NCBI GenBank assembly: GCA_024275695.1
Contig: JAJRYP010000088.1
Coordinates: 1 to 15,789 of the forward strand
DNA length: 15,789 bases
From: Patescibacteria group bacterium
GTDB lineage: Bacteria > Patescibacteriota > Gracilibacteria > UBA1369 > PNNO01
Direction of reading: 5' to 3'
Numbering within the stretch: the stretch's first letter is position 1; each line of letters begins with the position of its first letter. A program made the translations under genes and the position numbers. Shown piece by piece: positions 1 through 6,465 of this stretch. The notes under the pieces were generated by a model. That model did no database searches and was not told the origin of the DNA. It was given only the letters and a program-made list of their open reading frames with translations.

Positions 1-14
1 AGTTTAAAAAAATA

Positions 15-43
15 TTGTTAACATCGCGCTAACATACTATAAT
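15..43 (+). promoter_or_regulatory. Sigma70-type promoter of purP1
   Basis: A -35 box TTGTTA (15-20) and a perfect -10 TATAAT (38-43) are separated by exactly 17 bp. The predicted transcript start is near 50, about 20 nt before the purP1 ATG at 71. The spacer carries a direct repeat TAACAT (19-24 and 30-35) with an 11-bp period, close to one helical turn, and a GTTA/TAAC dyad (17-20/30-33). Either could be a repressor site, but that is inference. Confidence 0.65.
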
Positions 44-70
44 AGCGGAAACATGATTTAGTAATTAGAT

Positions 71-1087
71 ATGACATCAATAAAAGATTATAAAATTGCG
101 ACCCTCGGAAGCCACAGTGCGTTACAAATACTTAAAGGTGCAAAGGACGAAGGTTTTGAAACTGTTTGCATCTGCATGAAAGGCCGCAGAAAACCTTATG
201 AAAGCTATGGTGTAGCAGATGAAATAATTGAAATCGATAAATTCGATGAGTTTTTCAATATACAAAGTGAACTAATGAAAAAAAACACCATCCTTATTCC
301 GCACGGCTCTTTTGTTACTTACATCGGTCCGGAAAGCATGAAAGACTTAAAGATTATGCATTACGGAACCAAAGGAATTCTGGAATTCTAATCTGACAGA
401 GAAAAAGAACGTGAGTGGTTGCTTGATGCCGGATGTAAAATGCCTCGTATTTTTGAAAAACCGGGAGATATTGATAGACCCGTAATTGTTAAATTTCACG
501 GAGCGCAGGGTGGCAAAGGTTATTTCATCGCCAATTCAACAAAAGACTTTTATGATGGAATTAAGGATTACCCGGGTGATGAAAAATATGTACTTCAGGA
601 ATATATCGTCGGAGTTCCGATGTATACTCATTATTTCTATTCTCCTTTAACACAGGAGCTTGAGATAATGAGTTTTGATAAACGTTACGAATCAAACGCG
701 GATTCAATCGGACGGATCGCGGCTCAAGATCAATTGGACACTGACGTTCGCACTTCTTATACAATTACAGGAAATATTCCATTGGTAATCAGGGAATCGA
801 TTTTGCCTCAAGTATTCGAAATGGGAAAAAACGTAGTGGAAAAATCAAAGAAATTAGTAGGTAAAGGTTTATATGGCCCCTTCTGTCTGGAGGCGATAAT
901 TGATCCGAATTTGAATTTTTACGTTTTTGAAATCAGCGCAAGGATTGTAGCCGGAACAAATCCGTTTATTAACGGCTCTCCTTACACATGGCTTCGATAT
1001 AATGAACCGATGAGTACGGGAAGGCGAGTTTGCCGCGACATTAAACAGGCGATTGAAAGCAATCGGTTAGATGAGGTTTTAGGATAG
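71..1087 (+). pseudogene. purP: purP1 (FAICAR synthetase) with an in-frame TAA
   Basis: PurP is the ATP-grasp enzyme that converts AICAR plus formate plus ATP to FAICAR in archaeal-type purine synthesis. The reading frame is continuous from 71 to 1087 (338 codons, the normal family length) except for one TAA at 389-391. The N-terminal part (106 residues) has the IATLGSHSALQILKGAK start and the PHGSF motif. The downstream part (from 392) has VIVKFHGAQGGKGYF, the HYFYSPL and DKRYESN motifs, and the C-terminal FEISARIVAGTNPFING. The sequence resumes after the stop without a gap in the same frame, so this is a point nonsense (probably GAA to TAA at a Glu, as I recall from archaeal PurP) and not a frameshift. 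No obvious decay is seen elsewhere, so the change is recent, a sequencing error, or tolerated by readthrough. It has its own promoter, with no Shine-Dalgarno before the ATG. Confidence 0.88.
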
Positions 1088-1145
1088 CATTTATCTTAAA
1101 AAATTATTTTCACGGATATGCAGTTCATGAATACTAAAAAGATTC

Positions 1146-1171
1146 TCGCAGGGCTTCCCGGGAAGTCGCGA
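1146..1171. repeat. Inverted repeat centred on CTTCCCGGGAAG
   Basis: In the 184-bp gap between purP1 and purP2 lies a perfect 12-bp palindrome CTTCCCGGGAAG (1154-1165), flanked by TCGC (1146-1149) and GCGA (1168-1171). It could be a protein-binding dyad. As a terminator it is weak, because the T-rich stretch begins only some 8 nt later and is short. The rest of the gap holds only the purP2 promoter. Confidence 0.4.
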
Positions 1172-1239
1172 TATGTATTTTTGGCTTACAGTAAACAAAT
1201 CTTTTTCAAATAAATGATTCCCACCTACCGAGGAGATTA

Positions 1240-1248
1240 TGCTATAAT
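1240..1248 (+). promoter_or_regulatory. Extended -10 promoter of purP2
   Basis: TGCTATAAT (1240-1248) is a perfect TATAAT with the upstream TGn extension. No good -35 is visible at the proper distance, which fits an extended -10 promoter. The start would be near 1255, giving a leader of about 17 nt without a Shine-Dalgarno sequence. purP2 therefore seems to be transcribed independently of purP1. Confidence 0.55.
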
Positions 1249-1271
1249 CAAATCCGCTTTAATTAATTACT

Positions 1272-2447
1272 ATGGATATTTCTCAAACATTAAAAAATTA
1301 TAACACTTCCAATATCACCATCGGCGTACTGGGCGGACACAGCGCTTTGGACGTTTGTGCCGGAGCTAAAAAATTCGGCTTAAAAACACTTGCGGTTTGC
1401 CAAAAAGGCCGCGAAAAAACTTACGACAAATATTATAAATCGCGAGATGGCAAAGGTTGTATCGACGATGTGATTATTGTTGATAAATTTGCGGATATCG
1501 TGAATGAGAATATTCAAGAAGAACTTCGAAAGAGAAACACGATTTTCATCCACAATCGATATTTTTGGGTATATTTTAAGAATTTTGATTTAGTTGAAAA
1601 ACAGTTCAAAGTTCCGATTTACGGAAACAGAGTGTTAGTTAGATTGGAAGAACGGGATCAACCAAACAATCAATATGAGTTGTTGATGAAAGCAGGCATC
1701 AGAATACCGAAAATCATTCGCCCCGGTGATAGCGGAATGAGCAATGATGAAGTTAAAAAGGTATTGGATGAACATTTTATTACTAATAAAGGCGGGCCTC
1801 TGCTTGTTAAGGTAAATGAAGCGATTCGTGGCTACGAAAGAGCATTTTTTACAATCACCAAAGAAGGAGAATATTTTGATATAAGCGCCGATATGATCAA
1901 GAAGGGTTTGATTACTCAAGAAGACCTGAATAACGCGGTCATAGAAGAATTCATAATTGGCGCACAGGTGAATTTTAACTTTTTTTATTCACCATTAACT
2001 AAAGAGCTCGAATTACTGGGAACCGACACGCGAAGACAGACCAGCCTGGACGGATTTTTAAGACTCGACGCAGTTGTCCAGACAAAACTAATCGAAAGCG
2101 GATATAAGCCAAAAATGATCGAAACAGGACATATATCATGTACCGTTAAAGAATCAATCGTAGAAAAGGCGTTTGAAGCTGGTGAAAAATTCGTTGCAAC
2201 TATGGATAAAGAAGTTCCGCCGGGAATGCTTGGACCTTTTGCCCTCCAAGGAGCGATTTCAGCCGATCATGGAAAAGAAGAAATCGTAATATTTGATGTT
2301 TCAATGAGGATTCCGGGATCACCGGGAACGCCTTTCACGCCATACTCGGGATATCTTTACGGAAAAAGCGTTTCATACGGCGAAAGAATTGCAATGGAGA
2401 TTAAAGATGCTGTAGAATCGGGGCGCCTCGAAGAAATTGTAACTTAA
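1272..2447 (+). CDS. PurP2-type paralogue of FAICAR synthetase
   Basis: This 391-residue protein of the PurP ATP-grasp family is clearly paralogous to the broken gene upstream. It shares the GGHSALDVCAGAKKFG start, KGREKTYDKYY, a glycine-rich ATP-grasp stretch, the FFYSPLTKELELLGTDTRR segment, the GHISCTVKESIVEKAFEAGEKFV segment and a GMLGPFALQGA C-terminal half. It differs at positions conserved in the first copy: PHGSF becomes HNRYF, and the ARIVAGTNPFING segment becomes MRIPGSPGTPFTPYSG. Archaea often carry such a second, divergent subgroup whose reaction is less certain than that of PurP1. With purP1 interrupted, this copy may be the only intact one, but the changed residues make equivalence doubtful. 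It ends 5 bp before the next gene, so the two form an operon. The ATG at 1272 fits the promoter and the family N terminus. Confidence 0.85.
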   Translation: MDISQTLKNYNTSNITIGVLGGHSALDVCAGAKKFGLKTLAVCQKGREKTYDKYYKSRDGKGCIDDVIIVDKFADIVNENIQEELRKRNTIFIHNRYFWVYFKNFDLVEKQFKVPIYGNRVLVRLEERDQPNNQYELLMKAGIRIPKIIRPGDSGMSNDEVKKVLDEHFITNKGGPLLVKVNEAIRGYERAFFTITKEGEYFDISADMIKKGLITQEDLNNAVIEEFIIGAQVNFNFFYSPLTKELELLGTDTRRQTSLDGFLRLDAVVQTKLIESGYKPKMIETGHISCTVKESIVEKAFEAGEKFVATMDKEVPPGMLGPFALQGAISADHGKEEIVIFDVSMRIPGSPGTPFTPYSGYLYGKSVSYGERIAMEIKDAVESGRLEEIVT

Positions 2448-2452
2448 AAAAT

Positions 2453-3775
2453 ATGCAAGTTTTGTTATTGGCTGCCGGAAGGAGCAAGCGAATGCAGCCT
2501 ATTTCGGATAAGAATTTCCTCAGATTTTTGGGAAAGCCTTTAATTATTCATCAGATTGAGTCGCTTATTAATTCCGGTTTTACGAATTTCCTCGTTGTAG
2601 GTGGCGCTCATAACATAGATAAGCTTACAAACATTCCAGGAGAGTATGATCTTGCCGGTGCGACTTTCCGGTTTGTGGAACAGAAAGATCTTGATGATGG
2701 AATGGCCGGTGCAATGCTTAGTTGTAAAGAAATCTTGGATGACGAACCGGTTTGTATAGTAAGTAGCAATGATATCGTTGACCCGGCTGCATTTGATCTT
2801 ATTAAAGAAGCGCATGAACAAAACGACTACGACAGTTATATTGTAGGGAAGAAAGTCACTGAATATTTCCCCGGAGGATATTTGGAAACAAAAGAGGACA
2901 ATTTGATAAGCGGAATCATAGAAAAACCCGGAGAAGGAAACGAACCAAGCGATCTTGTAAATATTGTAATTCACTGCCATAAGCATCCGAAAAAACTATT
3001 ACCGGCTCTTGAAGAAATTTCGAGCGATCGTGACGACAGATATGAAGTTGCGTTAGACACGTTAATAAAAGATGGCGCGAAAATGAAAGCCCTGGAATTT
3101 GACGGCTTTTGGCAACCAATAAAATATCCATGGCACGTATTTAAAGTAATGAAATACTTCCTTGCAAATATAGACAGGTACATCGATGATGACACGCAGA
3201 TCGCAGAATCAGCTGTAATAAAAGGTAATGTCTATATAGACAAAGGGGTGAAAATTTTTGACAACGCAGTTATAATCGGACCTTCTTACATTGGAAAAAA
3301 TTGCATTGTGGCGACAAACGCCCTGGTTCGCGATTCCATAATGAATGAAGGATGCGTTGCCGGATTTAGTACGGAAATAGCCCGCTCATATTTAGGACGT
3401 GATGTATGGACTCACACAAATTACATCGGAGACAGTATAATTTGCGACAATTGTTCGTTCGGATCGGGAACAGTAACAGGAAATCTCCGATTGGACGAAA
3501 AAGACATCGCTGTAAATATAAAAGGCGAGAAAATGTCCAGCGGAACAAATAAATTCGGACTCATATGCGGCGACAATATACGATGCGGGATTAATACTTC
3601 TTTCATGCCGGGCGTGAAAATCGGAAGCGGTTCTATGATCGGCGCCGGATTGGTCATACCTCAAGACATCCCCAAAAGCAGCTTTGTAAAGGGGAAAGTT
3701 GAGTTGGATATTAGAGAGAATAAGGCTAAGTTGGATGCCGGGAAGAGGGAGGAGATGAGGGGGAAGTTGGGGTGA
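2453..3775 (+). CDS. Sugar-1-phosphate nucleotidyltransferase with beta-helix (GlmU-like)
   Basis: This 440-residue protein has two domains. Residues 1 to about 235 are a nucleotidyltransferase fold opening with MQVLLLAAGRSKRM, the NTP-binding signature, followed by a conserved FLGKPLI lysine. A metal-binding Asp probably lies in VSSNDIVD, where the family usually has GD. Residues of about 245-425 are a left-handed beta-helix with many hexapeptide units (IKGNVYI, VIIGPSYIG, MPGVKIGSGSMIG). The FGSGTVTGNLRLD and GDNIRCGIN segments resemble the acetyltransferase half of GlmU and the archaeal bifunctional UDP-GlcNAc/UDP-Glc pyrophosphorylases. The likely role is making an activated sugar, perhaps UDP-GlcNAc for MurG-dependent peptidoglycan or surface glycans. 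The exact substrate cannot be read. It follows purP2 by 5 bp and ends in TGA. No Shine-Dalgarno precedes the ATG. Confidence 0.82.
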   Translation: MQVLLLAAGRSKRMQPISDKNFLRFLGKPLIIHQIESLINSGFTNFLVVGGAHNIDKLTNIPGEYDLAGATFRFVEQKDLDDGMAGAMLSCKEILDDEPVCIVSSNDIVDPAAFDLIKEAHEQNDYDSYIVGKKVTEYFPGGYLETKEDNLISGIIEKPGEGNEPSDLVNIVIHCHKHPKKLLPALEEISSDRDDRYEVALDTLIKDGAKMKALEFDGFWQPIKYPWHVFKVMKYFLANIDRYIDDDTQIAESAVIKGNVYIDKGVKIFDNAVIIGPSYIGKNCIVATNALVRDSIMNEGCVAGFSTEIARSYLGRDVWTHTNYIGDSIICDNCSFGSGTVTGNLRLDEKDIAVNIKGEKMSSGTNKFGLICGDNIRCGINTSFMPGVKIGSGSMIGAGLVIPQDIPKSSFVKGKVELDIRENKAKLDAGKREEMRGKLG

Positions 3776-3888
3776 TGGCGTATATACTCTAGTTGTTATG
3801 TGGAATACATTTTCCATTTAAACTGTCGGCAGGCATAGACATATGACCCACCACAAGGATGGATGATAATCAGACGCATATACGACTT

Positions 3889-3923
3889 ATCCCCCTTCGC
3901 CAACTCCCTAATAACCTCCGGAT
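3889..3923 (-). other. Possible degenerate copy of the purN 3' end
   Basis: The gap 3776-4066 holds no convincing gene. Within it, 3889-3923 matches 4665-4699, the last codons of purN, in the same orientation, at about 27 of 35 positions including 14 in a row. Translated on the minus strand it reads PEVIRELAKGD, against PEVIRRFAKGD in PurN. It could be a relic of a second purN or a duplication made when the toxin-antitoxin module was inserted. A 14-base match alone could arise by chance; the shared frame and position strengthen the case. Confidence 0.3.
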
Positions 3924-4066
3924 TACGCTGCTTCTTCTCTTTGTTCCGGATATAAGCTTTTATCAGATTCCAAAAAATGCAGTGCAGGCTCTCTTTCCTT
4001 ATCTGTATATGAAGGCTCGACCATTTGAAAGAACCGGTTGGATGATCGGGGTTTTGCATAGTAAGA

Positions 4067-4318
4067 TCACTCCCCATAATGAGTCCGCGTTCTTTTCACA
4101 TAAACAAGCTTTTTCTTCTTATCAATACTATAAATAATTCTATCTTTAATGCTTAGGCGATACGAATAATTTCCTTTTAGATCTCCAAGTAATTTTTTGC
4201 CACCATGAGGATTTGCCGCCAATACTTCTTTCGCTATGTCTTTAAACTTTTTTTTAAGTTTTGACGAAAGAGACTTGTAATCTTTTATTGCCTGTTTTGT
4301 TAATTTGATTTGATACAA
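4067..4318 (-). CDS. RelE/YoeB (Txe)-type toxin
   Basis: This 83-residue basic protein is of the RelE superfamily, closest in pattern to Txe/YoeB mRNA interferases, which cut mRNA at the ribosomal A site. Visible features are a Lys-rich N-terminal helix pair, the GDLKGNYSYRLSIKDRIIYSID core and the C-terminal THYGE, where His80-Tyr81 matches the catalytic HY of YoeB. Arg54 and Arg60 are the likely phosphate-contacting residues. The start is TTG at 4316-4318, since no ATG or GTG is available in frame near the family N terminus. It lies 8 bp downstream of its antitoxin, so the two are cotranscribed, and it ends in TGA. The pairing with a Phd/YefM antitoxin makes the assignment firm; the precise subfamily is less sure. 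Confidence 0.85.
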   Translation of the reverse strand: MYQIKLTKQAIKDYKSLSSKLKKKFKDIAKEVLAANPHGGKKLLGDLKGNYSYRLSIKDRIIYSIDKKKKLVYVKRTRTHYGE

Positions 4319-4326
4319 TGTCTTTG

Positions 4327-4581
4327 TTATACGTTGTCAATATCATCAAGGGAAACAACATCGCCTTTTTCAATCTCTTTATCCGCTTTTTTAATCGAAT
4401 CTTTTAAACCGGGAACAGAAAGAAGCTCCGCAGTTTCAAGCAAACTTTCGTAGTCTTCTTCGGAAATAAGAATTGCGACACCTTCCTTTGATGTGATTTT
4501 TGTTTGCACATGCCCTTTAATCACCCTCTTTATAATATTAAAAAGATCGGAACGTGCATTTGTTGCAGTAATAGTATTCAT
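4327..4581 (-). CDS. Phd/YefM-type antitoxin
   Basis: This 84-residue protein matches the Phd/YefM family. It has an N-terminal DNA-binding domain opening MNTITATNARSDLFNII, the middle segment TKEGVAILISEEDYESLLETAELLS in family form (here with SKEG), and a charged C-terminal tail (from about residue 58) that would wrap and neutralise the toxin. The order antitoxin-then-toxin with an 8-bp gap is standard. The family represses its own operon together with the toxin, and the upstream region carries the expected TGTAC-type sites overlapping the promoter. ATG at 4579-4581 is the natural start; only a weak AGG lies just upstream. Confidence 0.9.
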   Translation of the reverse strand: MNTITATNARSDLFNIIKRVIKGHVQTKITSKEGVAILISEEDYESLLETAELLSVPGLKDSIKKADKEIEKGDVVSLDDIDNV

Positions 4582-4606
4582 ACCTATTTAAATTATGGAC
4601 ACGTTT

Positions 4607-4647
4607 ATGTACGTACATATTATAGTACATGTCAAAATTTATTGCAA
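4607..4647 (-). promoter_or_regulatory. Promoter and operator of the toxin-antitoxin module
   Basis: On the minus strand a -35 TTGCAA (4642-4647) and a perfect -10 TATAAT (4619-4624) are 17 bp apart. A perfect 12-bp palindrome ATGTACGTACAT (4607-4618) sits directly downstream of the -10 at the predicted start. A further GTACAT (4625-4630), overlapping an ACATGT palindrome (4627-4632), lies in the spacer. GTACAT copies start 12 bp apart. YefM operators are known to contain TGTACA cores, so autorepression by YefM/YoeB is the natural reading. Confidence 0.75.
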
Positions 4648-4655
4648 CGGAAAAG

Positions 4656-5249
4656 TTATAATATATCTCCTTTTGCAAATCTACGAATAACCTCCGGATA
4701 CAACCTCTTCTCGCACGCCTGGACTTTGTTTTTTAGTGTGTCTACTGTGTCGTCATCCTCTACTTTCACTTTCTCCTGAGCGATTATAGGCCCTGCGTCG
4801 ACATCTTTTGTGACGTAATGGATTGTGCATCCCGTTTCTTTTTCTCCGACTTCCAAAACAGCTTGGTGGACGTTGCCGCCGAAGAATCCTTCGCCGCCAT
4901 ACTTTTGCATGTCTAATGCCGGGTGGACATTTATGATTTTGCCTTCAAATTTGTCTATAAAAGCTTTACTTAATATGCGCATGTAGCCAACAAGTACTAC
5001 TAAGTCGACATCTTTTTCTTTTAATATGGAAGCCGTTTCTTTGTCGAATTCTTCGCGGGTTTTGCCTTTTGGATCTACAAAATATGTTTCGTAGCCTTGA
5101 TCTTTTGCGCGCTTTAGTGCGTTGCAGTTTTTTTTGTTGCTGATTACGGCGACAAGCTCGATGCCTTCCATTTTGCCGGCTTTCATTTCGTCGATGATAG
5201 CCTGAAGATCTGTGCCGTTTGTTGATGCGAGGACCGCGATTTTGAACAT
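4656..5249 (-). CDS. purN: Phosphoribosylglycinamide formyltransferase PurN
   Basis: PurN (197 residues) transfers the formyl group of 10-formyl-THF to GAR, the third step of purine synthesis. The N terminus FKIAVLASTNGTDLQAIID is the phosphate-binding start, followed by VISNKKNCNALKRA. The catalytic triad is visible as Asn107 and His109 in INVHPAL and Asp151 in DVDAGPIIAQ. The loop after HPAL reads DMQKYGGEGFFGGNVHQAVL instead of the LLPKYPG form of E. coli, a variant typical of some archaeal and deep-branching bacterial PurN. The open frame extends to 5285, but the ATG at 5247-5249 gives the family N terminus. That ATG lies one base after the stop of the cofE-like gene (TAATATG), implying translational coupling. 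Its C-terminal sequence PEVIRRFAKGD has a possible relic copy near 3900. Confidence 0.92.
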   Translation of the reverse strand: MFKIAVLASTNGTDLQAIIDEMKAGKMEGIELVAVISNKKNCNALKRAKDQGYETYFVDPKGKTREEFDKETASILKEKDVDLVVLVGYMRILSKAFIDKFEGKIINVHPALDMQKYGGEGFFGGNVHQAVLEVGEKETGCTIHYVTKDVDAGPIIAQEKVKVEDDDTVDTLKNKVQACEKRLYPEVIRRFAKGDIL

Positions 5250-5250
5250 A

Positions 5251-5997
5251 TTATTTTTTGCGTGACAGAAATTTTTTAAAGGCATTATTATACATACCGT
5301 AGAAAAGGTCGGACTTCAAGCGGATGAAGTGCCTTCGCAACTTTTTGTTTGTGAATTTTACCGGTGCTCCGCGTATTATTGCGAATGGCATGCGGTTGTT
5401 TGTCTCGCCCATTACGATTATTGCGGCTGTTGCGAGGCTGTCTGCCATTGCGCGTCTTGTTATTTGGATTTTCTTTCCGTAGATGTCTTTTGTTCCGCGG
5501 CAGTCCTCTACTCCTTCAAATCCGTGCGATCCGAGTGATATTCCGTGTACGCCCGGCCTTAGCGGCGCTGTTGTTGAGTCCGAGATTACTACGCCTAATT
5601 TTCGCAAATTGTATTCTTTGCGTAATTTTTCCTGGATTTCGCGTGCTTCTTTTATTACGTTCTTTGGCCAGAGTATTACTTTTCCTTCTTTTACGTTTGA
5701 TTTGTCTACGCCTGCGTTTGGGATTAAGTGTCCGTCCTTAAAGGTTAGCCAGCAGTAGTTTGTTTCGAATAACATGCCGCCTTCCTTTTGGATTATCTCT
5801 TTTAAGTGTCCTTTCTTGTAATCAAGGTCTTTTACCGACACGACCCTGCCCTGAGAAACCGCTAAAACCTTTGATGCTATTACTAAAACATCTTTCTCTT
5901 TCAACTTGATTCCGTTCTTTTTCAAAGATTCTTTTAAAACCTCAAAAAGATCGTCTTTTTCCTTTATTATGCGAGTTTTTACTCCTTTTATTTCCAA
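5251..5997 (-). CDS. CofE-like gamma-glutamyl ligase (COG1478 family)
   Basis: This 248-residue protein belongs to the F420-0:gamma-glutamyl ligase family, which adds glutamate to a pterin- or deazaflavin-type cofactor. Motifs seen are LVIASKVLAVSQGRVV, IPNAGVDKSN (about 93-101), VVISDSTTAPLRPGVHGISLG (about 137-156), the RGTKDIYGKKIQITRRAMAD segment and AAIIVMGETN. The start is probably TTG at 5995-5997, since an in-frame stop lies at 6010-6012 and no ATG or GTG fits. No other F420 biosynthesis gene is present in the window. A family member in Chlamydia serves as a folate glutamyl ligase (FolC2), and the one-base spacing to purN, a folate-dependent enzyme, points the same way here. That substrate assignment is inference; family membership is firm. 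Confidence 0.85.
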   Translation of the reverse strand: MEIKGVKTRIIKEKDDLFEVLKESLKKNGIKLKEKDVLVIASKVLAVSQGRVVSVKDLDYKKGHLKEIIQKEGGMLFETNYCWLTFKDGHLIPNAGVDKSNVKEGKVILWPKNVIKEAREIQEKLRKEYNLRKLGVVISDSTTAPLRPGVHGISLGSHGFEGVEDCRGTKDIYGKKIQITRRAMADSLATAAIIVMGETNNRMPFAIIRGAPVKFTNKKLRRHFIRLKSDLFYGMYNNAFKKFLSRKK

Positions 5998-6035
5998 CTT
6001 AGAATAGTTTTAAAGAATGTGTCTACGTATATATT

Positions 6036-6064
6036 TTGACTCATATAGGTATATTTTATATACT
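6036..6064 (+). promoter_or_regulatory. Strong sigma70-type promoter before a gene-free region
   Basis: TTGACT (6036-6041) and TATACT (6059-6064) are separated by exactly 17 bp. Transcription would start near 6071 and run right. No plausible ORF follows; the first ATG (6068) starts only a 22-codon frame and lies at or before the expected start site. The promoter is divergent from the cofE-like gene. Confidence 0.6.
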
Positions 6065-6070
6065 AATATG

Positions 6071-6465
6071 AAACGTTCGATAAAAGATATAGATTATATG
6101 ATGCCCTTGTCGAGCCTGGTGCTTTCCGACCTTTGAAAATCAGACCGAAAAAAGCATAGCAGAAAATGTGCACTAATTGAAGATCTCGATTGGTTTCATT
6201 TTTTGCTCTGTGATGGTCCTTTCCTGACCAACTGGACCGCTCACTTTTGTCTGGTGCATCCTTCGTAGCTTTTAGCCACTTGAGATTGCACACTAAACAT
6301 ACGGTCGGTGGCACGACTAAAAACAATGCCAAAGCAAAGCAAAAACAAAAATATGGTTTGGTCACCGTAAAACAAAAACAAAATTCGCATGATTCTCAGT
6401 CGTTTTTCTAATAAACTCGATTGATAGAATTGAATTTTTTCCCCTCACCTAAGGTGAGGGTTTTT
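6071..6465 (+). ncRNA. Candidate structured non-coding RNA, family not recognised
   Basis: This stretch of about 395 nt lies between a good plus-strand promoter and a plus-strand intrinsic terminator and contains no credible ORF. It folds on paper into nested long-range helices: 6109-6116 with 6310-6317 (7 of 8 pairs), 6126-6131 with 6303-6308 (6 of 6), 6167-6172 with 6287-6292 (6 of 6) and 6183-6189 with 6280-6286 (7 of 7 with one G-T). Inside is a hairpin 6210-6219/6234-6244 (GTGA...TCAC and GGTCC...GGACC). The 3' part (about 6330-6390) is A/C-rich and probably single-stranded. I looked for tmRNA, RNase P, SRP and 6S signatures and found none. Alternatives are a minus-strand leader of the cofE-purN operon or decayed coding sequence. 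Some alternative pairings compete, for example 6300-6305 with 6364-6369, so the fold is provisional. Confidence 0.45.
6442..6465 (+). terminator. Intrinsic terminator, plus strand
   Basis: A perfect 8-bp stem CCCTCACC (6442-6449) and GGTGAGGG (6453-6460) with a TAA loop is followed by TTTTT (6461-6465). The U-tract exists only in the plus direction; on the minus strand the hairpin is followed by A residues, so it does not terminate the adjacent mscS in the usual way. The T-run overlaps the mscS stop codon (complement of 6464-6466). It supports a rightward transcript from the promoter at 6036. Confidence 0.8.

Noticed and set aside
1146..1171. Terminator after purP1
   Set aside because: The palindrome lacks an adjacent U-tract and leaves little loop; kept only as an inverted repeat.
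3773..3775. Readthrough of TGA as Gly (code 25)
   Set aside because: The nucleotidyltransferase and toxin end at TGA exactly where their families end, so the standard bacterial code fits.
3796..4137. Open frames of about 92 codons on both strands after the nucleotidyltransferase
   Set aside because: Neither has a family pattern apart from the short PEVIR-like stretch on the minus strand; both overlap the end of the toxin gene. Treated as non-coding or decayed sequence.
6063..6365. 100-codon open frame on the minus strand inside the gene-free region
   Set aside because: It has no family resemblance, odd composition (Cys- and Phe-rich start), and runs against the promoter and terminator that bracket the region.
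6071..6465. Identification of the candidate RNA as tmRNA, RNase P, SRP or 6S RNA
   Set aside because: No T-loop/CCA end or GGTTTCGAC start (tmRNA), no conserved P4 strands (RNase P) and no GGAAGCAGCC-type tetraloop region (SRP). A minus-strand AGGAAAGGACC only superficially recalls RNase P.
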